Assembly: GCA_035399665.1 (NCBI GenBank)
Contig: DAOPJM010000010.1
Coordinates: forward strand, 1 to 57,224
Source: DAOPJM01 sp035399665
Lineage (GTDB): Bacteria > Bacillota > Clostridia > Christensenellales > CAG-138
DNA: 57,224 nucleotides
Direction of reading: 5' to 3'
Made by a program: the position numbers and the translations under genes. The first letter of the stretch is position 1, and each line of letters begins with the position of its first letter. Shown piece after piece: positions 15,448 to 24,500 of this stretch. The notes beneath the pieces are model-generated. The model saw only the letters and a list, made by a program, of their open reading frames with translations, was not told where the DNA came from and made no database searches.

Positions 15448-17061
15448 TTGGAACATAAGGAAACAGTTGAGAGCGCAAACGAGGACCTTGTCGTCCGAAT
15501 GGTCGGCATAACAAAGGTTTACCCCAACGGCATAGCCGCCAACCAAAAGGTGGATTTTTCTGTCAGACGCGGCGAGATTCACGCCTTGATGGGCGAGAAT
15601 GGTTCGGGCAAGTCCACCCTGATGAAGGTGCTGTTCGGCCTTGAGCAGCCCACCGAGGGCGAGATCTACATCAACGGCGAAAAGGCCGTTTTGCCGTCTC
15701 CCACCGCCGCCATCGCAAAAGGCGTGGGCATGGTGCATCAGCACTTCATGCTTGTTCCAAGCCTTACGGTCGCGGAAAACATCGTACTCGGAATGCCGCC
15801 CACCAAGGCGGGAGTGTTTATCGACTATAAGGCCGCGGTCAAGCTGACCCGCGAGTTCTCCGAGCGTTACAATCTGCCCGTCGATCCCATGGCAAAGGTT
15901 ATGGATATCCCCGTGGGCATGAAACAAAAAGTTGAAATTTTGAAGGCGTTGGTTCGTGGGGCCAAGATACTCATACTTGACGAGCCTACCGCCGTATTGA
16001 CGACGCAGGAGACCGCCGAGCTGTTTCACGAGCTGAAGCATCTCAAGGAGCAGGGCTACACCATAGTCTTTATCTCGCATAAGCTTAACGAGATAAAGGA
16101 GCTGACCGACAGACTGACCATCATGCGCGACGGCAAGAGCATGGGCGTTTACGACACCGCCGCCATTTCCGAGGAGGAGATTTCCCGCCTCATGGTGGGC
16201 AGAGAGGTATCGCTTGAACTCGAAAAGCCCAAGGCCGAGCCGGGCAAGACCGTTTTGAAGGTGCGCAAGCTCTGCTATACCAACGAGTGGGACAAGCGTA
16301 TGCTTGAGGACGTGTCCTTCTCCGTGCGCGAGGGCGAGATTTTGGGCGTCGCGGGCATAGAGGGCAATGGACAGCGCGAGCTTGTGGACATACTCTTTAA
16401 CTTCCGCAAGCCGCAGTCGGGCACAGCCGAGGTCGAAGGCGTGAGCCTCATACGCCTGTCGCAGCGCAAGATACGCGAGCAGGGCGTTTCCATGATACCC
16501 GAGGACAGAATGACCTATGGTATCGCGGACAAGGGCAGCATAGAGGAAAACGTACTCTCCGACCGTATCTCCAAGAAGCGCTTCAATTGGGGGCCGCTCT
16601 TTAGGGTGAAGCGTATGTACGCCGAGTCGGATCGCCTCATAAAGGACTTTAAGATTAAGTGCAAGTCAAGAAAGCAGCAGGTCATGATGCTGTCGGGCGG
16701 CAACATACAGAAGGTCGTCGTGGCGCGTGAGCTGTCCTGCTCGCCTCGCCTTATCATCGCCGATCAGCCCACAAGGGGCATTGACGTTGGCGCTACCGAG
16801 TTCATAAGAAACAAGCTCGTCGAGCTGTCAAGGGCGGGCGCCGCGGTGCTGCTCGTCTCGGCGGACATCAACGAGGTTCTGATGCTCTCGGATTCGCTTA
16901 TTGTCATGAACGGCGGCAAGGTCGCGGCGTATTTTGAGGACGCGGGCATTCTGAACGACGTGATGCTTGGCGAATATATGTTGGGCTTAAAGCATCACGA
17001 CAAGGAGACCATAGCCAAGGCTTGCCACGAGGAAGCCATGCCGGAGGTAAGCAATGAATAA
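15448..17061 (+). CDS. Nucleoside ABC transporter ATP-binding protein (two ABC domains)
   Basis: 537 residues. The first domain has Walker A GENGSGKST (49-57) and Walker B ILILDEPTAVL. The second has a degenerate P-loop (GIEGNGQREL), signature LSGGNIQKVVVAREL and Walker B LIIADQPTRGIDVGA with Gln in place of the catalytic Glu, a normal feature of this sugar/nucleoside family. TTG start at 15448 with AAAGGAGG just upstream. Overlaps the first permease by 8 bp. Confidence 0.95.
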   Translation: MEHKETVESANEDLVVRMVGITKVYPNGIAANQKVDFSVRRGEIHALMGENGSGKSTLMKVLFGLEQPTEGEIYINGEKAVLPSPTAAIAKGVGMVHQHFMLVPSLTVAENIVLGMPPTKAGVFIDYKAAVKLTREFSERYNLPVDPMAKVMDIPVGMKQKVEILKALVRGAKILILDEPTAVLTTQETAELFHELKHLKEQGYTIVFISHKLNEIKELTDRLTIMRDGKSMGVYDTAAISEEEISRLMVGREVSLELEKPKAEPGKTVLKVRKLCYTNEWDKRMLEDVSFSVREGEILGVAGIEGNGQRELVDILFNFRKPQSGTAEVEGVSLIRLSQRKIREQGVSMIPEDRMTYGIADKGSIEENVLSDRISKKRFNWGPLFRVKRMYAESDRLIKDFKIKCKSRKQQVMMLSGGNIQKVVVARELSCSPRLIIADQPTRGIDVGATEFIRNKLVELSRAGAAVLLVSADINEVLMLSDSLIVMNGGKVAAYFEDAGILNDVMLGEYMLGLKHHDKETIAKACHEEAMPEVSNE

Positions 17062-18241
17062 GTTTTGGCAAAACCTGAAATCCATACTGGTCAAGGACAG
17101 GCGCATGATGATGTTCTCCATCATCCGAGGCTTAGCGGCGATACTTATCGCGTTGGGCGTGGGCGCCATCTTCATATTCTTGACCATCTATATCAATACC
17201 GATGACAAGTCACAGACCTTCAGCAAGGGGCTTGAGGCGCTAAAGTACATGCTTATAGGGCCGCTGTTCACGACGAAGGCGGGGGTAGTAAGCTTCAACA
17301 CCATGAATTTCTATCAGATTCTGGCGGCGATGATTCCCACCATCTTCACGGGACTTGCGGTATGCGTGATGTTCTCCGCCAACCAGTTCAATCTTGCCGG
17401 CGAGGGCGTTTGCATGACGGGCGGCTTTGTCGCGGCGCTCTGCGGTATATACCTCTCCACGGGTACGGCGCTTGACCCCTTCATCTGTATCATAGTGGCT
17501 GCCGTGGTGGGTGGAGTTATCATGCTCATACCGGCCTTTCTAAAGGTCAAGATAGGCGCGAGCGAGATGGTTACGACCCTAATGCTCAACTACGTCTTGA
17601 TGTACCTCATACTGCATTTTCTCAACTTCAACTTCGCGGACAGGAGTAAAGGCTCTACCCAGACCTATGCGTTCGCAGAGTCCGCGAGAATTCCCGCTCT
17701 TGTCGAAGGCGGCAGCAAGCTCAATTGGGGCTTTGTGGTGGCCTTGGTATTCGTGGTGATTATCGCGCTGTTCATGTTCCGCACACGTTGGGGCTATTCG
17801 ATTAGGATGATAGGCATTAACCAATCCTTCTCGCAGTATTCGGGCATGAAGGTCGGTTCGGCCATCGTGCTGTCACAGGTGATAGGCGGCGTGCTTTCCG
17901 GCATAGGCGGCGGTATTGAGGTGTTGGGCAGGTACAGCACCTTCCTCTGGAAGGAGCTTCCGGGCTATGGCTGGACGGGCGTGACTATCGCCATCCTTGC
18001 CAAAAACAACCCAATATTCGTGCCTTTCGCGGCGCTGTTCATGGCGTACCTCAACAAGGGCTGTATGCTGATGTCAACCTACTGCGATATCCCCTCCGAG
18101 ATGATAGACATCATCCAGGCGGCTATCTTCCTGTTCTTCGCGGCGGAGCAGTTCCTCTCAAAGTACAGGCAAAAGTTGGTTGTTAAGAGTGCCAAGGAGG
18201 AGCTTGCGCACATTGCGAAGGGAGGTGCCGAGAATGCTTGA
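17054..18241 (+). CDS. Nucleoside ABC transporter permease 1
   Basis: 395 residues of the BPD_transp_2 family, about nine membrane segments, with a long cytoplasmic N terminus. NQFNLAGEGVCMTGGFVAA and GASEMVTTLMLNYVLMYL are typical of BMP-operon permeases (YufP type). It forms the membrane pore with the second permease. GGAGG lies before the ATG, and the ends overlap both neighbours. Confidence 0.94.
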   Translation: MNKFWQNLKSILVKDRRMMMFSIIRGLAAILIALGVGAIFIFLTIYINTDDKSQTFSKGLEALKYMLIGPLFTTKAGVVSFNTMNFYQILAAMIPTIFTGLAVCVMFSANQFNLAGEGVCMTGGFVAALCGIYLSTGTALDPFICIIVAAVVGGVIMLIPAFLKVKIGASEMVTTLMLNYVLMYLILHFLNFNFADRSKGSTQTYAFAESARIPALVEGGSKLNWGFVVALVFVVIIALFMFRTRWGYSIRMIGINQSFSQYSGMKVGSAIVLSQVIGGVLSGIGGGIEVLGRYSTFLWKELPGYGWTGVTIAILAKNNPIFVPFAALFMAYLNKGCMLMSTYCDIPSEMIDIIQAAIFLFFAAEQFLSKYRQKLVVKSAKEELAHIAKGGAENA

Positions 18242-19181
18242 ACGTCTTTGGGAAATGGTCTTTAAGGCGGACTTCCTGTTCGTCATGATTCGCATCACAG
18301 CCCCGATACTGTTCGCGGCATTGGGCGCGGTCATAGCTGAGAAGGCGGGGGTTTGCAACATCGGTCTTGAAGGCACTATGATGATTTCCGCGTTGTTCGG
18401 CTTCCTCATAGCTTACTGGACGCAGAGCTGGATAATCGGAGTACTCGGCGCGGTGGCCGTAGGCGTGCTGTTGGGGCTTATGATGGGCTTCTTCGGCATC
18501 AAGCTCAAGACCGATATCATATTGGCGGGCATCGCCGTGAATATGTTGGGCGGCGGCGGAACCATTTTCCTGCTCTACATGTTCACCGGTATGCGCGGCA
18601 ACACGGGCAACCTTGTTACCCCGAACATCCTGATACCAACGGTAAACATACCGCTTATCAGCAAGATACCCGTGTTGGGCGAGATAGTATCGGGTCACTC
18701 CGTGCTGACCTACGTCGCTTTCCTGTTCGTGTTCCTCATGTGGGTGCTGCTGTATAAGACCTCCTTGGGTCTTAACATACGCGCCGTTGGTGAAAGCCCG
18801 AACGCCGCGAGCAGCGTCGGAGTATCCGTCAACAAGATGAAGTACATCGCGCTTGCGATATCGGGCGCGATGGCGGGCTTCGGCGGAGCGTTTATGTCCA
18901 TGTACTACGCACAGGGGTGGAACTCAGGCATGGTAGCGGGTCGGGGCTTTATAGCTTTGGCGGCTCAGGCCATGGGCAGAGGCGAGCCTGTGGGCGCGAT
19001 GCTCTCGTCACTGCTGTTCGGCTTCGCGCAGGCGTTGGCGACAAAGGCAAGCGCGCTTGGCTATTCAAGCTTCCTCGTCTCCATGATACCCTATGCGTTC
19101 ACGATTATCGGCCTTGTCATATATGCGTGGTCAACCGTGAACAAGGTTAAAAAGCACAGAAAGTTGAAGATCAGAGAATGA
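18234..19181 (+). CDS. Nucleoside ABC transporter permease 2
   Basis: 315 residues, BPD_transp_2 family (YufQ type), with NIGLEGTMMISALFGF near the N terminus and GESPNAASSVGVSVNKMKYIA in the middle. The start at 18234 follows GGGAGG; upstream ATGs in this frame lie inside permease 1 without ribosome sites. Stop and next start overlap (ATGA). Confidence 0.94.
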   Translation: MLERLWEMVFKADFLFVMIRITAPILFAALGAVIAEKAGVCNIGLEGTMMISALFGFLIAYWTQSWIIGVLGAVAVGVLLGLMMGFFGIKLKTDIILAGIAVNMLGGGGTIFLLYMFTGMRGNTGNLVTPNILIPTVNIPLISKIPVLGEIVSGHSVLTYVAFLFVFLMWVLLYKTSLGLNIRAVGESPNAASSVGVSVNKMKYIALAISGAMAGFGGAFMSMYYAQGWNSGMVAGRGFIALAAQAMGRGEPVGAMLSSLLFGFAQALATKASALGYSSFLVSMIPYAFTIIGLVIYAWSTVNKVKKHRKLKIRE

Positions 19182-20119
19182 ATCGTATACCCGTAATACT
19201 GGACGGCGATCCCGGGCATGACGATGCTATCGCATGGGTGACGGCTGCGGCCTCGCCCATGCTTGATATTCGGGCAGTAACCACCGTCGCAGGCAATCAG
19301 ACAATAGAGAAAACCACCTACAACGCCCTGCGTATATGTACGCTCTGCGGTATTCATCCACCCGTGGGCAGGGGCAGACCCCGCCCGCTTATAAACGAGC
19401 CTATGAACGCGCCCTCGGTGCATGGCAAGTCCGGCTTGGACGGCCCCGTGCTTCCCGAACCCGCGTTCAATGAATCCGAGTTGGACTCCGTCGCGCTCAT
19501 GGCAAAGGTGATAGGGGAGAGTGATACTCCCGTGACCCTCATACCCACAGGGCCGCTTACGAATGTAGCCGCACTGTTGTTGGCTCACCCCGAGCTGAAA
19601 CCCAAGATTGCCCGAATCTCGCTTATGGGCGGGGGCATAGCCTTGGGCAACTGGACGCCCGCCGCCGAGTTCAACATACTTGTCGATCCTGAGGCCGCGA
19701 AGGTGGTGTTCACTTCGGGGATAGACCTTACCATGTGCGGATTGGACGTCACAGAAAAGGCGTTGGTGTTCCCGGAGGACTTCGAGCGGGTGAGAAACCA
19801 AAACAACCACGTTGCGTTTGTGGTAGCGGACTGGCTGGAGTTCTTCTACGGCTTTCACAGGGCGAAGGGCTACGCGGGTGCGCCCGTGCATGACGCGGTT
19901 GCGGTTGCGGTGCTGCTGCACCCTGAGATGTTCAGGATAGTCCCCATGCATGTCGAGATAGAGACCGAGGGCGAGTATTGCCGAGGGATGACGGTTGGCG
20001 ACATTTTCAATATATCGGGCAAGCCCGCCAATGCCAAGGTCGTCATGGGTCTTGACCGCGAAGCCTTTGTGGAGCATATCGTGAACTCCGTTGCGTTTTA
20101 TGGGAGGACAAAGGCATGA
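19178..20119 (+). CDS. Inosine/uridine-preferring nucleoside hydrolase
   Basis: 313 residues. The calcium-binding signature DGDPGHDDA (D9, D11, D15, D16) is complete. FNILVDPEAA follows, and the C-terminal HDAVAVAVLL supplies the active-site His and last calcium ligand. It hydrolyses nucleosides to base and ribose in the cytoplasm, directly using the imported substrate. Overlaps the permease and the second hydrolase by 4 bp each. Confidence 0.94.
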   Translation: MNRIPVILDGDPGHDDAIAWVTAAASPMLDIRAVTTVAGNQTIEKTTYNALRICTLCGIHPPVGRGRPRPLINEPMNAPSVHGKSGLDGPVLPEPAFNESELDSVALMAKVIGESDTPVTLIPTGPLTNVAALLLAHPELKPKIARISLMGGGIALGNWTPAAEFNILVDPEAAKVVFTSGIDLTMCGLDVTEKALVFPEDFERVRNQNNHVAFVVADWLEFFYGFHRAKGYAGAPVHDAVAVAVLLHPEMFRIVPMHVEIETEGEYCRGMTVGDIFNISGKPANAKVVMGLDREAFVEHIVNSVAFYGRTKA

Positions 20120-21039
20120 GAGACATTTGGATAGACTGCGACGTCGGCGTTGACGATGCGATTTGCCTTATGACGGCGGCGGCTATGCCCGACTTTCACA
20201 TATTGGGAGTAAGCTGCGTCGCGGGCAATGTCGAGCTGTATAAAACCTATGAGAATACCCGCAGGGTGATGGACTTCATTTCCTGCGCCGCTCCCGTGTA
20301 CAAGGGCGCGGACAAACCGCTCCTGCGCGAGCTTGTGACCGCTCCGTATATTCACGGCAACAACGGAATAGGCGACGTCGTTCTCCCCGAATCCACAAGG
20401 GAGCATGAGAGCAAGACCGCTTGGGACGCCCTGTATGAAACGGCCGTGAGCTGTAACGGGAGCCTTGAGCTTATCGCCGTAGGCCCTCTTACCAATATTG
20501 CGATTGCGCTGTCGAAGTATTCAAAGCTTGCGTCGCTGCTCAAGAGCATAACCATAATGGGCGGAGCCTGCAGCTTCGGCAACCGCACGCCCGCCGCCGA
20601 GTTCAACTTCTATGTGGACCCAGAGGCGGCTCAGCTTGTGATGAAGTGCGGAGCGCCTATAACCATGGTGGGGCTGGACGTTACCAACAAGGCGGAGCTT
20701 TTTGACTATGAGGTGGAGCTTATCAACAGGGTCAATACCCCCAAGGGGCGTTTCTTCATCGACAGCAGAAGGATAGCCATGGCCTATCTAAAGGAAAACG
20801 GGCATGAGGGTACGGAGCTTCACGACCCCTGCGCGGTCGTGTGCTGCGCGCACCCTGAACTTTTCACAATGGAGGAAGCGGGCGTGTACGTTGAGACGCG
20901 CTCCGAGCTGACGCGGGGCAAGAGCGTCACAGACGTATACTCGGACTTCGGGTTCGAGCATAAGAACGCCAAGGTCGTGCTTGATCTGGACCGCGAGGCC
21001 TTCGCAAAGATAATGATAAGCCTTCTGACAAGGCGGTAA
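20116..21039 (+). CDS. Nucleoside hydrolase, second paralogue
   Basis: 307 residues. DCDVGVDDA (D7, D9, D13, D14), FNFYVDPEAAQ and the C-terminal LHDPCAVVCC keep all the family's metal and active-site positions. Different spacing and sequence from the first hydrolase suggest a different base preference. Last gene of the importer operon. Confidence 0.93.
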   Translation: MRDIWIDCDVGVDDAICLMTAAAMPDFHILGVSCVAGNVELYKTYENTRRVMDFISCAAPVYKGADKPLLRELVTAPYIHGNNGIGDVVLPESTREHESKTAWDALYETAVSCNGSLELIAVGPLTNIAIALSKYSKLASLLKSITIMGGACSFGNRTPAAEFNFYVDPEAAQLVMKCGAPITMVGLDVTNKAELFDYEVELINRVNTPKGRFFIDSRRIAMAYLKENGHEGTELHDPCAVVCCAHPELFTMEEAGVYVETRSELTRGKSVTDVYSDFGFEHKNAKVVLDLDREAFAKIMISLLTRR

Positions 21040-21065
21040 CAACCCAATAAGAACATACGAAATAA

Positions 21066-21098
21066 GCCGCGCATCAAGCTTTATTGAAGGTGCGCGGC
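21066..21098. terminator. Bidirectional terminator
   Basis: AAGCCGCGC/GCGCGGCTT stem between the convergent hydrolase and rsgA genes. Confidence 0.7.
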
Positions 21099-21114
21099 TT
21101 TCACGTTGTCGTAT

Positions 21115-22032
21115 TTAGTGTTGAAGCCTATGAAAGTGGGTGGCCTTGCGCTGCTGCTCCTTGGCAAGCTTTACATACGAAGCGAGGCGGGCGGGGTCAA
21201 GCCTGCCCTCCGCGACGGCCGCTTTGACGGCGCATCCGGGTTCGCGCTCATGCTTGCAATCGGAGTATTTACACTGTGAAGCTAAGGCGATAATGTCAGT
21301 GAACGCCGCGTCAACGTCGCTGTTGTCAAGCTTCAGCTCCCGCATACCCGGAGTGTCGATGACAGCCGCGCCCGAAGGCAGGGTGAACAGCTCACGGGCG
21401 GTGGTAGTGTGCCTGCCTCGGTCGCCCTTTTGCGATATGGCAAGCGTGGCCTGTACCGAGGAGCCTAAAAGCGCGTTCAACAGGGTGGACTTGCCCACGC
21501 CTGAGGAGCCGACAAGGGCGCAGGCAACGCCTTGGGTTAGGAGAGCGCGAACCTCATCGTAGGCGTCGGGCGCGCTGCAAAGCAGAGTGCGGATACCGTA
21601 GCTTCGCTGATACTCGGAACGTATGCTCTCGGCGTTCTTGTTGAGGTCGGCCTTAGTGAGAACGAGAACGGGTTCCGCGCCGCCCGCCGCGATTGCCGCG
21701 ATGTAGCGTTCAAGGCGGCGCGGGTTGAGGTTGTCGTTGAGGGACATGCAGATAAGGATGAAATCGACATTGGCGCAGATTAGCTGCGCGTCCTTGCGCT
21801 GACCCGCCATGGCGCGTGTCATGACGGATTTGCGCGGAACAAGTCCCGAAATAGTGTTGCTATTCAGCTCTACAAGGTCGCCCGTCACGGGGTAGTCCGA
21901 GGGTGAGGCGGCAAGGTGCATGAAACGCCCCGTGACGCGGCACTGCGTAATTCCGGTTGGTGTTTCGATGGTGTATAGTCCGTTCGAGCCGGCGATAACG
22001 CGGCCGATACAAGTCTGATTGTTTGCTTCCAT
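21115..22032 (-). CDS. rsgA: Small ribosomal subunit biogenesis GTPase RsgA
   Basis: 305 residues. An N-terminal OB fold is followed by a circularly permuted GTPase domain: LTKADL (G4) comes before GSSGVGKSTLLNALLG (G1), then DTPGMREL (G3). A zinc knuckle containing CKYSDCKH and a later Cys follows. It acts in late 30S maturation. ATG 22032 follows GGGAG; the longer frame to 22071 lacks a ribosome site. A leader with terminator and short open frame precedes it. Confidence 0.95.
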   Translation of the reverse strand: MEANNQTCIGRVIAGSNGLYTIETPTGITQCRVTGRFMHLAASPSDYPVTGDLVELNSNTISGLVPRKSVMTRAMAGQRKDAQLICANVDFILICMSLNDNLNPRRLERYIAAIAAGGAEPVLVLTKADLNKNAESIRSEYQRSYGIRTLLCSAPDAYDEVRALLTQGVACALVGSSGVGKSTLLNALLGSSVQATLAISQKGDRGRHTTTARELFTLPSGAAVIDTPGMRELKLDNSDVDAAFTDIIALASQCKYSDCKHEREPGCAVKAAVAEGRLDPARLASYVKLAKEQQRKATHFHRLQH

Positions 22033-22085
22033 ATTTCTCCCGTTTGTATAAATTTGTAGTAAGGTGGTCAAACGGGCATAAAAAA

Positions 22086-22111
22086 GCCCGAACAGCCAAA
22101 GGCTTCCGGGC
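22086..22111 (-). terminator. Terminator inside the rsgA leader
   Basis: GCCCG-ga-AGCC pairs with GGCT-gtt-CGGGC and is followed by TTTTTT at 22085-22080. It lies 50 bp before the rsgA start and no gene ends upstream of it. Confidence 0.75.
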
Positions 22112-22137
22112 GAAACTGCGGTAACGCGAATCTAAGG

Positions 22138-22188
22138 CTAAAACCTTTCCGGAAGCGACATAAACACAACACTCTCTCTTTTGAACAT
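22138..22188 (-). CDS. Putative 16-residue leader peptide
   Basis: ATG to TAG, reading MFKRESVVFMSLPERF, with AAGGGAG 9 nt before the ATG. Codons 11-13 overlap the antiterminator candidate, so a ribosome here would change leader folding. An out-of-frame ATG at 22195 is too close to the ribosome site. Confidence 0.45.
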   Translation of the reverse strand: MFKRESVVFMSLPERF

Positions 22189-22222
22189 AATACATCGCTC
22201 CCTTCTTTCTGATTCTTAATTA

Positions 22223-22252
22223 AATATATCACCGTTCCCGTACATCTGTCAA
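22223..22252 (-). promoter_or_regulatory. Promoter of the rsgA leader
   Basis: Minus strand TTGACA (22247-22252), 18-bp spacer, TATATT (22223-22228). Confidence 0.6.
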
Positions 22253-22357
22253 CATGGGATTTTATGCAAATCTACACCACCTGCGAAACACAGTCACGGA
22301 GTTCATAAAATCGTTTTGATTAATTCATAATTTGTTAATCGCAAAAACGCTTTCGGA

Positions 22358-22366
22358 TGGTACAAT
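22358..22366 (+). promoter_or_regulatory. Extended -10 promoter of the mreB homologue
   Basis: TGGTACAAT is an extended -10 element 49 bp before the mreB-like start; the -35 region is weak. Confidence 0.4.
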
Positions 22367-22415
22367 TATGGGACAAGTGATATGAGTCGCGGACTGCGGC
22401 TTTATGAGGTGTGTT

Positions 22416-23453
22416 ATGAGATTATTCGGATCGTCGGACATTGGGCTTGACCTTGGCACCAGCACGGTCTTGGCCTATGTCAGACGCAAGGGCATTGTGT
22501 TGCGTGAGCCCAGCGTCGTGGCGATTGAACGCGGAACAGGCAAGCTTGTCGCCATAGGCGGCGAGGCTTTAGATATGATCGGGCGCGAACCCGAGGGACT
22601 TATTGTGCTGCGCCCCTTGGCTGAGGGCGTTATTTCCAACTTCGACGCTACGGAGCGTATGCTCACGAACTTTTTTTCAAGACTGGTCGGCAATAGAATA
22701 TTCTTTAAGCCAAGGGTCGTTATCGCTGTGCCTTCCAAAGCTACCGAGGTAGAAAAACGCGCCGTTATAGAGACCTCCGAGGGCGCGGGTGCGCGCTACA
22801 CCTATCTTATTGACGAGCCGTTGGCGGCCGCCATCGGCGCGGGGGTGGACATAATCTCCCCAAAGGGCAACCTTATCCTTGACGTCGGCGCGGGCACAAG
22901 CGACATGGTGGTGACCTCACTCGGCAGAGCGGTCATATCCGCGTCCATCAGGGTCGGCGGTGACAAGTTCGATGAGGCGATTATTCGCTATTTCAAGCGT
23001 CAGCACGGCATAGCGGTAGGCGTTAGGGCGGCGGAAGAGATGAAAATCAATTTCGCGTCAGCTTCGCCAAGGTCAGAGCCTATCATGATTGACGTTCGGG
23101 GGCGTTCCTTGGGCAGCGGACAGCCCGCGTCCATGTTGGTTGACAGCAACGAGCTTGTTACGGCTTTGGCTGACCCGCTGCGGCAGATTACCGAGCAGCT
23201 TAGGGACATGATGGAGGCGACTCCCGCCGAGCTTTGCGGGGATATCACGGAGAACGGAATGTGTTTGACGGGCGGCGGGTCGCTGCTTTTCGGACTGGAC
23301 AAGTATATCACCGATCACACGGGTATTCCCTGTTACGTTGCGGAGGATCCCATTTCAAGTGTGGCGATAGGCTGCGGCAAGGTGCTTGAGAATGTCAAGC
23401 TTTACGACGGCGTCCTGTACGATTACAGACGTGGCGACTACTACGAGATTTAG
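22416..23453 (+). CDS. MreB/Mbl family rod-shape protein
   Basis: 345 residues, actin-like. Visible are phosphate loop 1 GLDLGTSTVLAYVR near residue 10, VIAVPSKATEVEKRAV near 100, YLIDEPLAAAIGAG, phosphate loop 2 LDVGAGTSDMVV and the adenosine motif LTGGGSLLFGLDKYI. It forms membrane-bound filaments that guide wall synthesis. ATG 22416 has GAGGT 5 nt upstream. No mreC or mreD follow; a WYL regulator lies 10 bp downstream, so this is a stand-alone paralogue (Mbl- or MreBH-like). Confidence 0.93.
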   Translation: MRLFGSSDIGLDLGTSTVLAYVRRKGIVLREPSVVAIERGTGKLVAIGGEALDMIGREPEGLIVLRPLAEGVISNFDATERMLTNFFSRLVGNRIFFKPRVVIAVPSKATEVEKRAVIETSEGAGARYTYLIDEPLAAAIGAGVDIISPKGNLILDVGAGTSDMVVTSLGRAVISASIRVGGDKFDEAIIRYFKRQHGIAVGVRAAEEMKINFASASPRSEPIMIDVRGRSLGSGQPASMLVDSNELVTALADPLRQITEQLRDMMEATPAELCGDITENGMCLTGGGSLLFGLDKYITDHTGIPCYVAEDPISSVAIGCGKVLENVKLYDGVLYDYRRGDYYEI

Positions 23454-23463
23454 CGAGGGCAAA

Positions 23464-24474
23464 ATGACGAAGGGAAAGAAAGCGTTGTCGCTGTGCATTA
23501 TGCGCATACTGGAAAAGTATGCGAGCGCACAGGATCCCATCAACACCCGTAGAATCATCGAGTATCTTGAGAGCGACTACGAGCTGACCGCAGAGCGCAA
23601 GGCCGTAGGGCGCAACTTAGCCTTACTCAGCGAGATGGGATTTGATTTATGCGACTACCATGAGAACGGCAAAGGTTATTATCTGCGCCCCAAGATGGTC
23701 AAAACGGAGACTGCCGAGGCAGTAAAGCCCCAAAGCCACGAAGCGGAGCCACTGCCCGAGCAAACCCGCATGGTCATCTTGGACGCGCTGCTTCGCGCAC
23801 CCGGGTCAGATATCGCCTCGGAGCTTATAGGCAAGCTGCAATCCGATGTTCCCGTCATGCCCGTTGCGGAGCTGAATCGCAGCCTAAACACGCAGGTCTT
23901 TGACAAGCTGGAGCTTATCCGCCGTGGCATACGCGAGGGTAAGCGCATAAACTATGTATACAACTCTATCGCGGCGGACGGCAGCCTGACGCCTCAGCGC
24001 AGCAGCGCGTTCTCCGCGTCCCCCTACGCCCTGTTTTTGGCAGAGGAGGAGTATTACGTCATAGTCGCGATAGTAGGCTATGGCAAGCCCCTGCATTACA
24101 GGGTTGACCTGATGAGCGAGCTGAGCTTGACTAACGAGCCTGCCCGCGAGGTCACAACGCTTATCGGCTGTGAGAGCGGTTTGGACGTTGAACGCTACGT
24201 AGAATTCGCGGTTTACAGGCACCGCGAGAACGAGCGCTTCACCCTGCTTTGCGCAAGGCATCTAATCGGAGAACTGCATGAAGCGTTCTTTGGCAACGTC
24301 AACATCGTTCCCGAGGGTGACAACGTTCGTGTATCGGTGAGCGCGCCATGGTCGGCGGTCAGAAGATTTGTCTTAAAGAACCTCAAGCACGCCATATTGC
24401 TCACACCTGCGGACAGACGAGCTGAGCTTAGAAACGAGCTTACTAACGCGCTATCCTGCTATCCAAGAGACTAA
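23464..24474 (+). CDS. WYL-domain transcriptional regulator
   Basis: 336 residues. An N-terminal winged helix (about 1-80, with INTRRIIEYLESDYELTAERKA) is followed by a WYL ligand-sensing domain (about 140-240, with GKRINYVYNSI and the PYALFLAEEEYYVIV strand) and a WCX-like C-terminal part. GAGGG precedes ATG 23464. It follows mreB by 10 bp and is probably co-transcribed. Ligand and targets unknown. Confidence 0.88.
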   Translation: MTKGKKALSLCIMRILEKYASAQDPINTRRIIEYLESDYELTAERKAVGRNLALLSEMGFDLCDYHENGKGYYLRPKMVKTETAEAVKPQSHEAEPLPEQTRMVILDALLRAPGSDIASELIGKLQSDVPVMPVAELNRSLNTQVFDKLELIRRGIREGKRINYVYNSIAADGSLTPQRSSAFSASPYALFLAEEEYYVIVAIVGYGKPLHYRVDLMSELSLTNEPAREVTTLIGCESGLDVERYVEFAVYRHRENERFTLLCARHLIGELHEAFFGNVNIVPEGDNVRVSVSAPWSAVRRFVLKNLKHAILLTPADRRAELRNELTNALSCYPRD

Positions 24475-24500
24475 AAAAGTAAGGTAGAATATTACAAAAC

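Larger units (their letters stand above)
22080..22204 (-). promoter_or_regulatory. Attenuator-like leader of rsgA
   Basis: On the minus strand, in order: AAGGGAG (22204-22198), a 16-codon open frame, an antiterminator candidate GCTTCCGG (22156-22149) and a terminator stem (22111-22086) with six T. The terminator's 5' arm contains CCGGAAGC (22109-22102), an exact complement of the antiterminator candidate. The two foldings exclude each other. Confidence 0.6.

Noticed and set aside
19091..20077. 328-codon minus-strand frame opposite a nucleoside hydrolase
   Set aside because: Shadow of a gene with complete active-site motifs.
22080..22204. T-box riboswitch upstream of rsgA
   Set aside because: A GCGTTACCGCAG stretch vaguely recalls the T-box sequence, but the conserved AGGGTGGNACCGCG and the specifier stem are missing, and rsgA is not an amino-acid gene.
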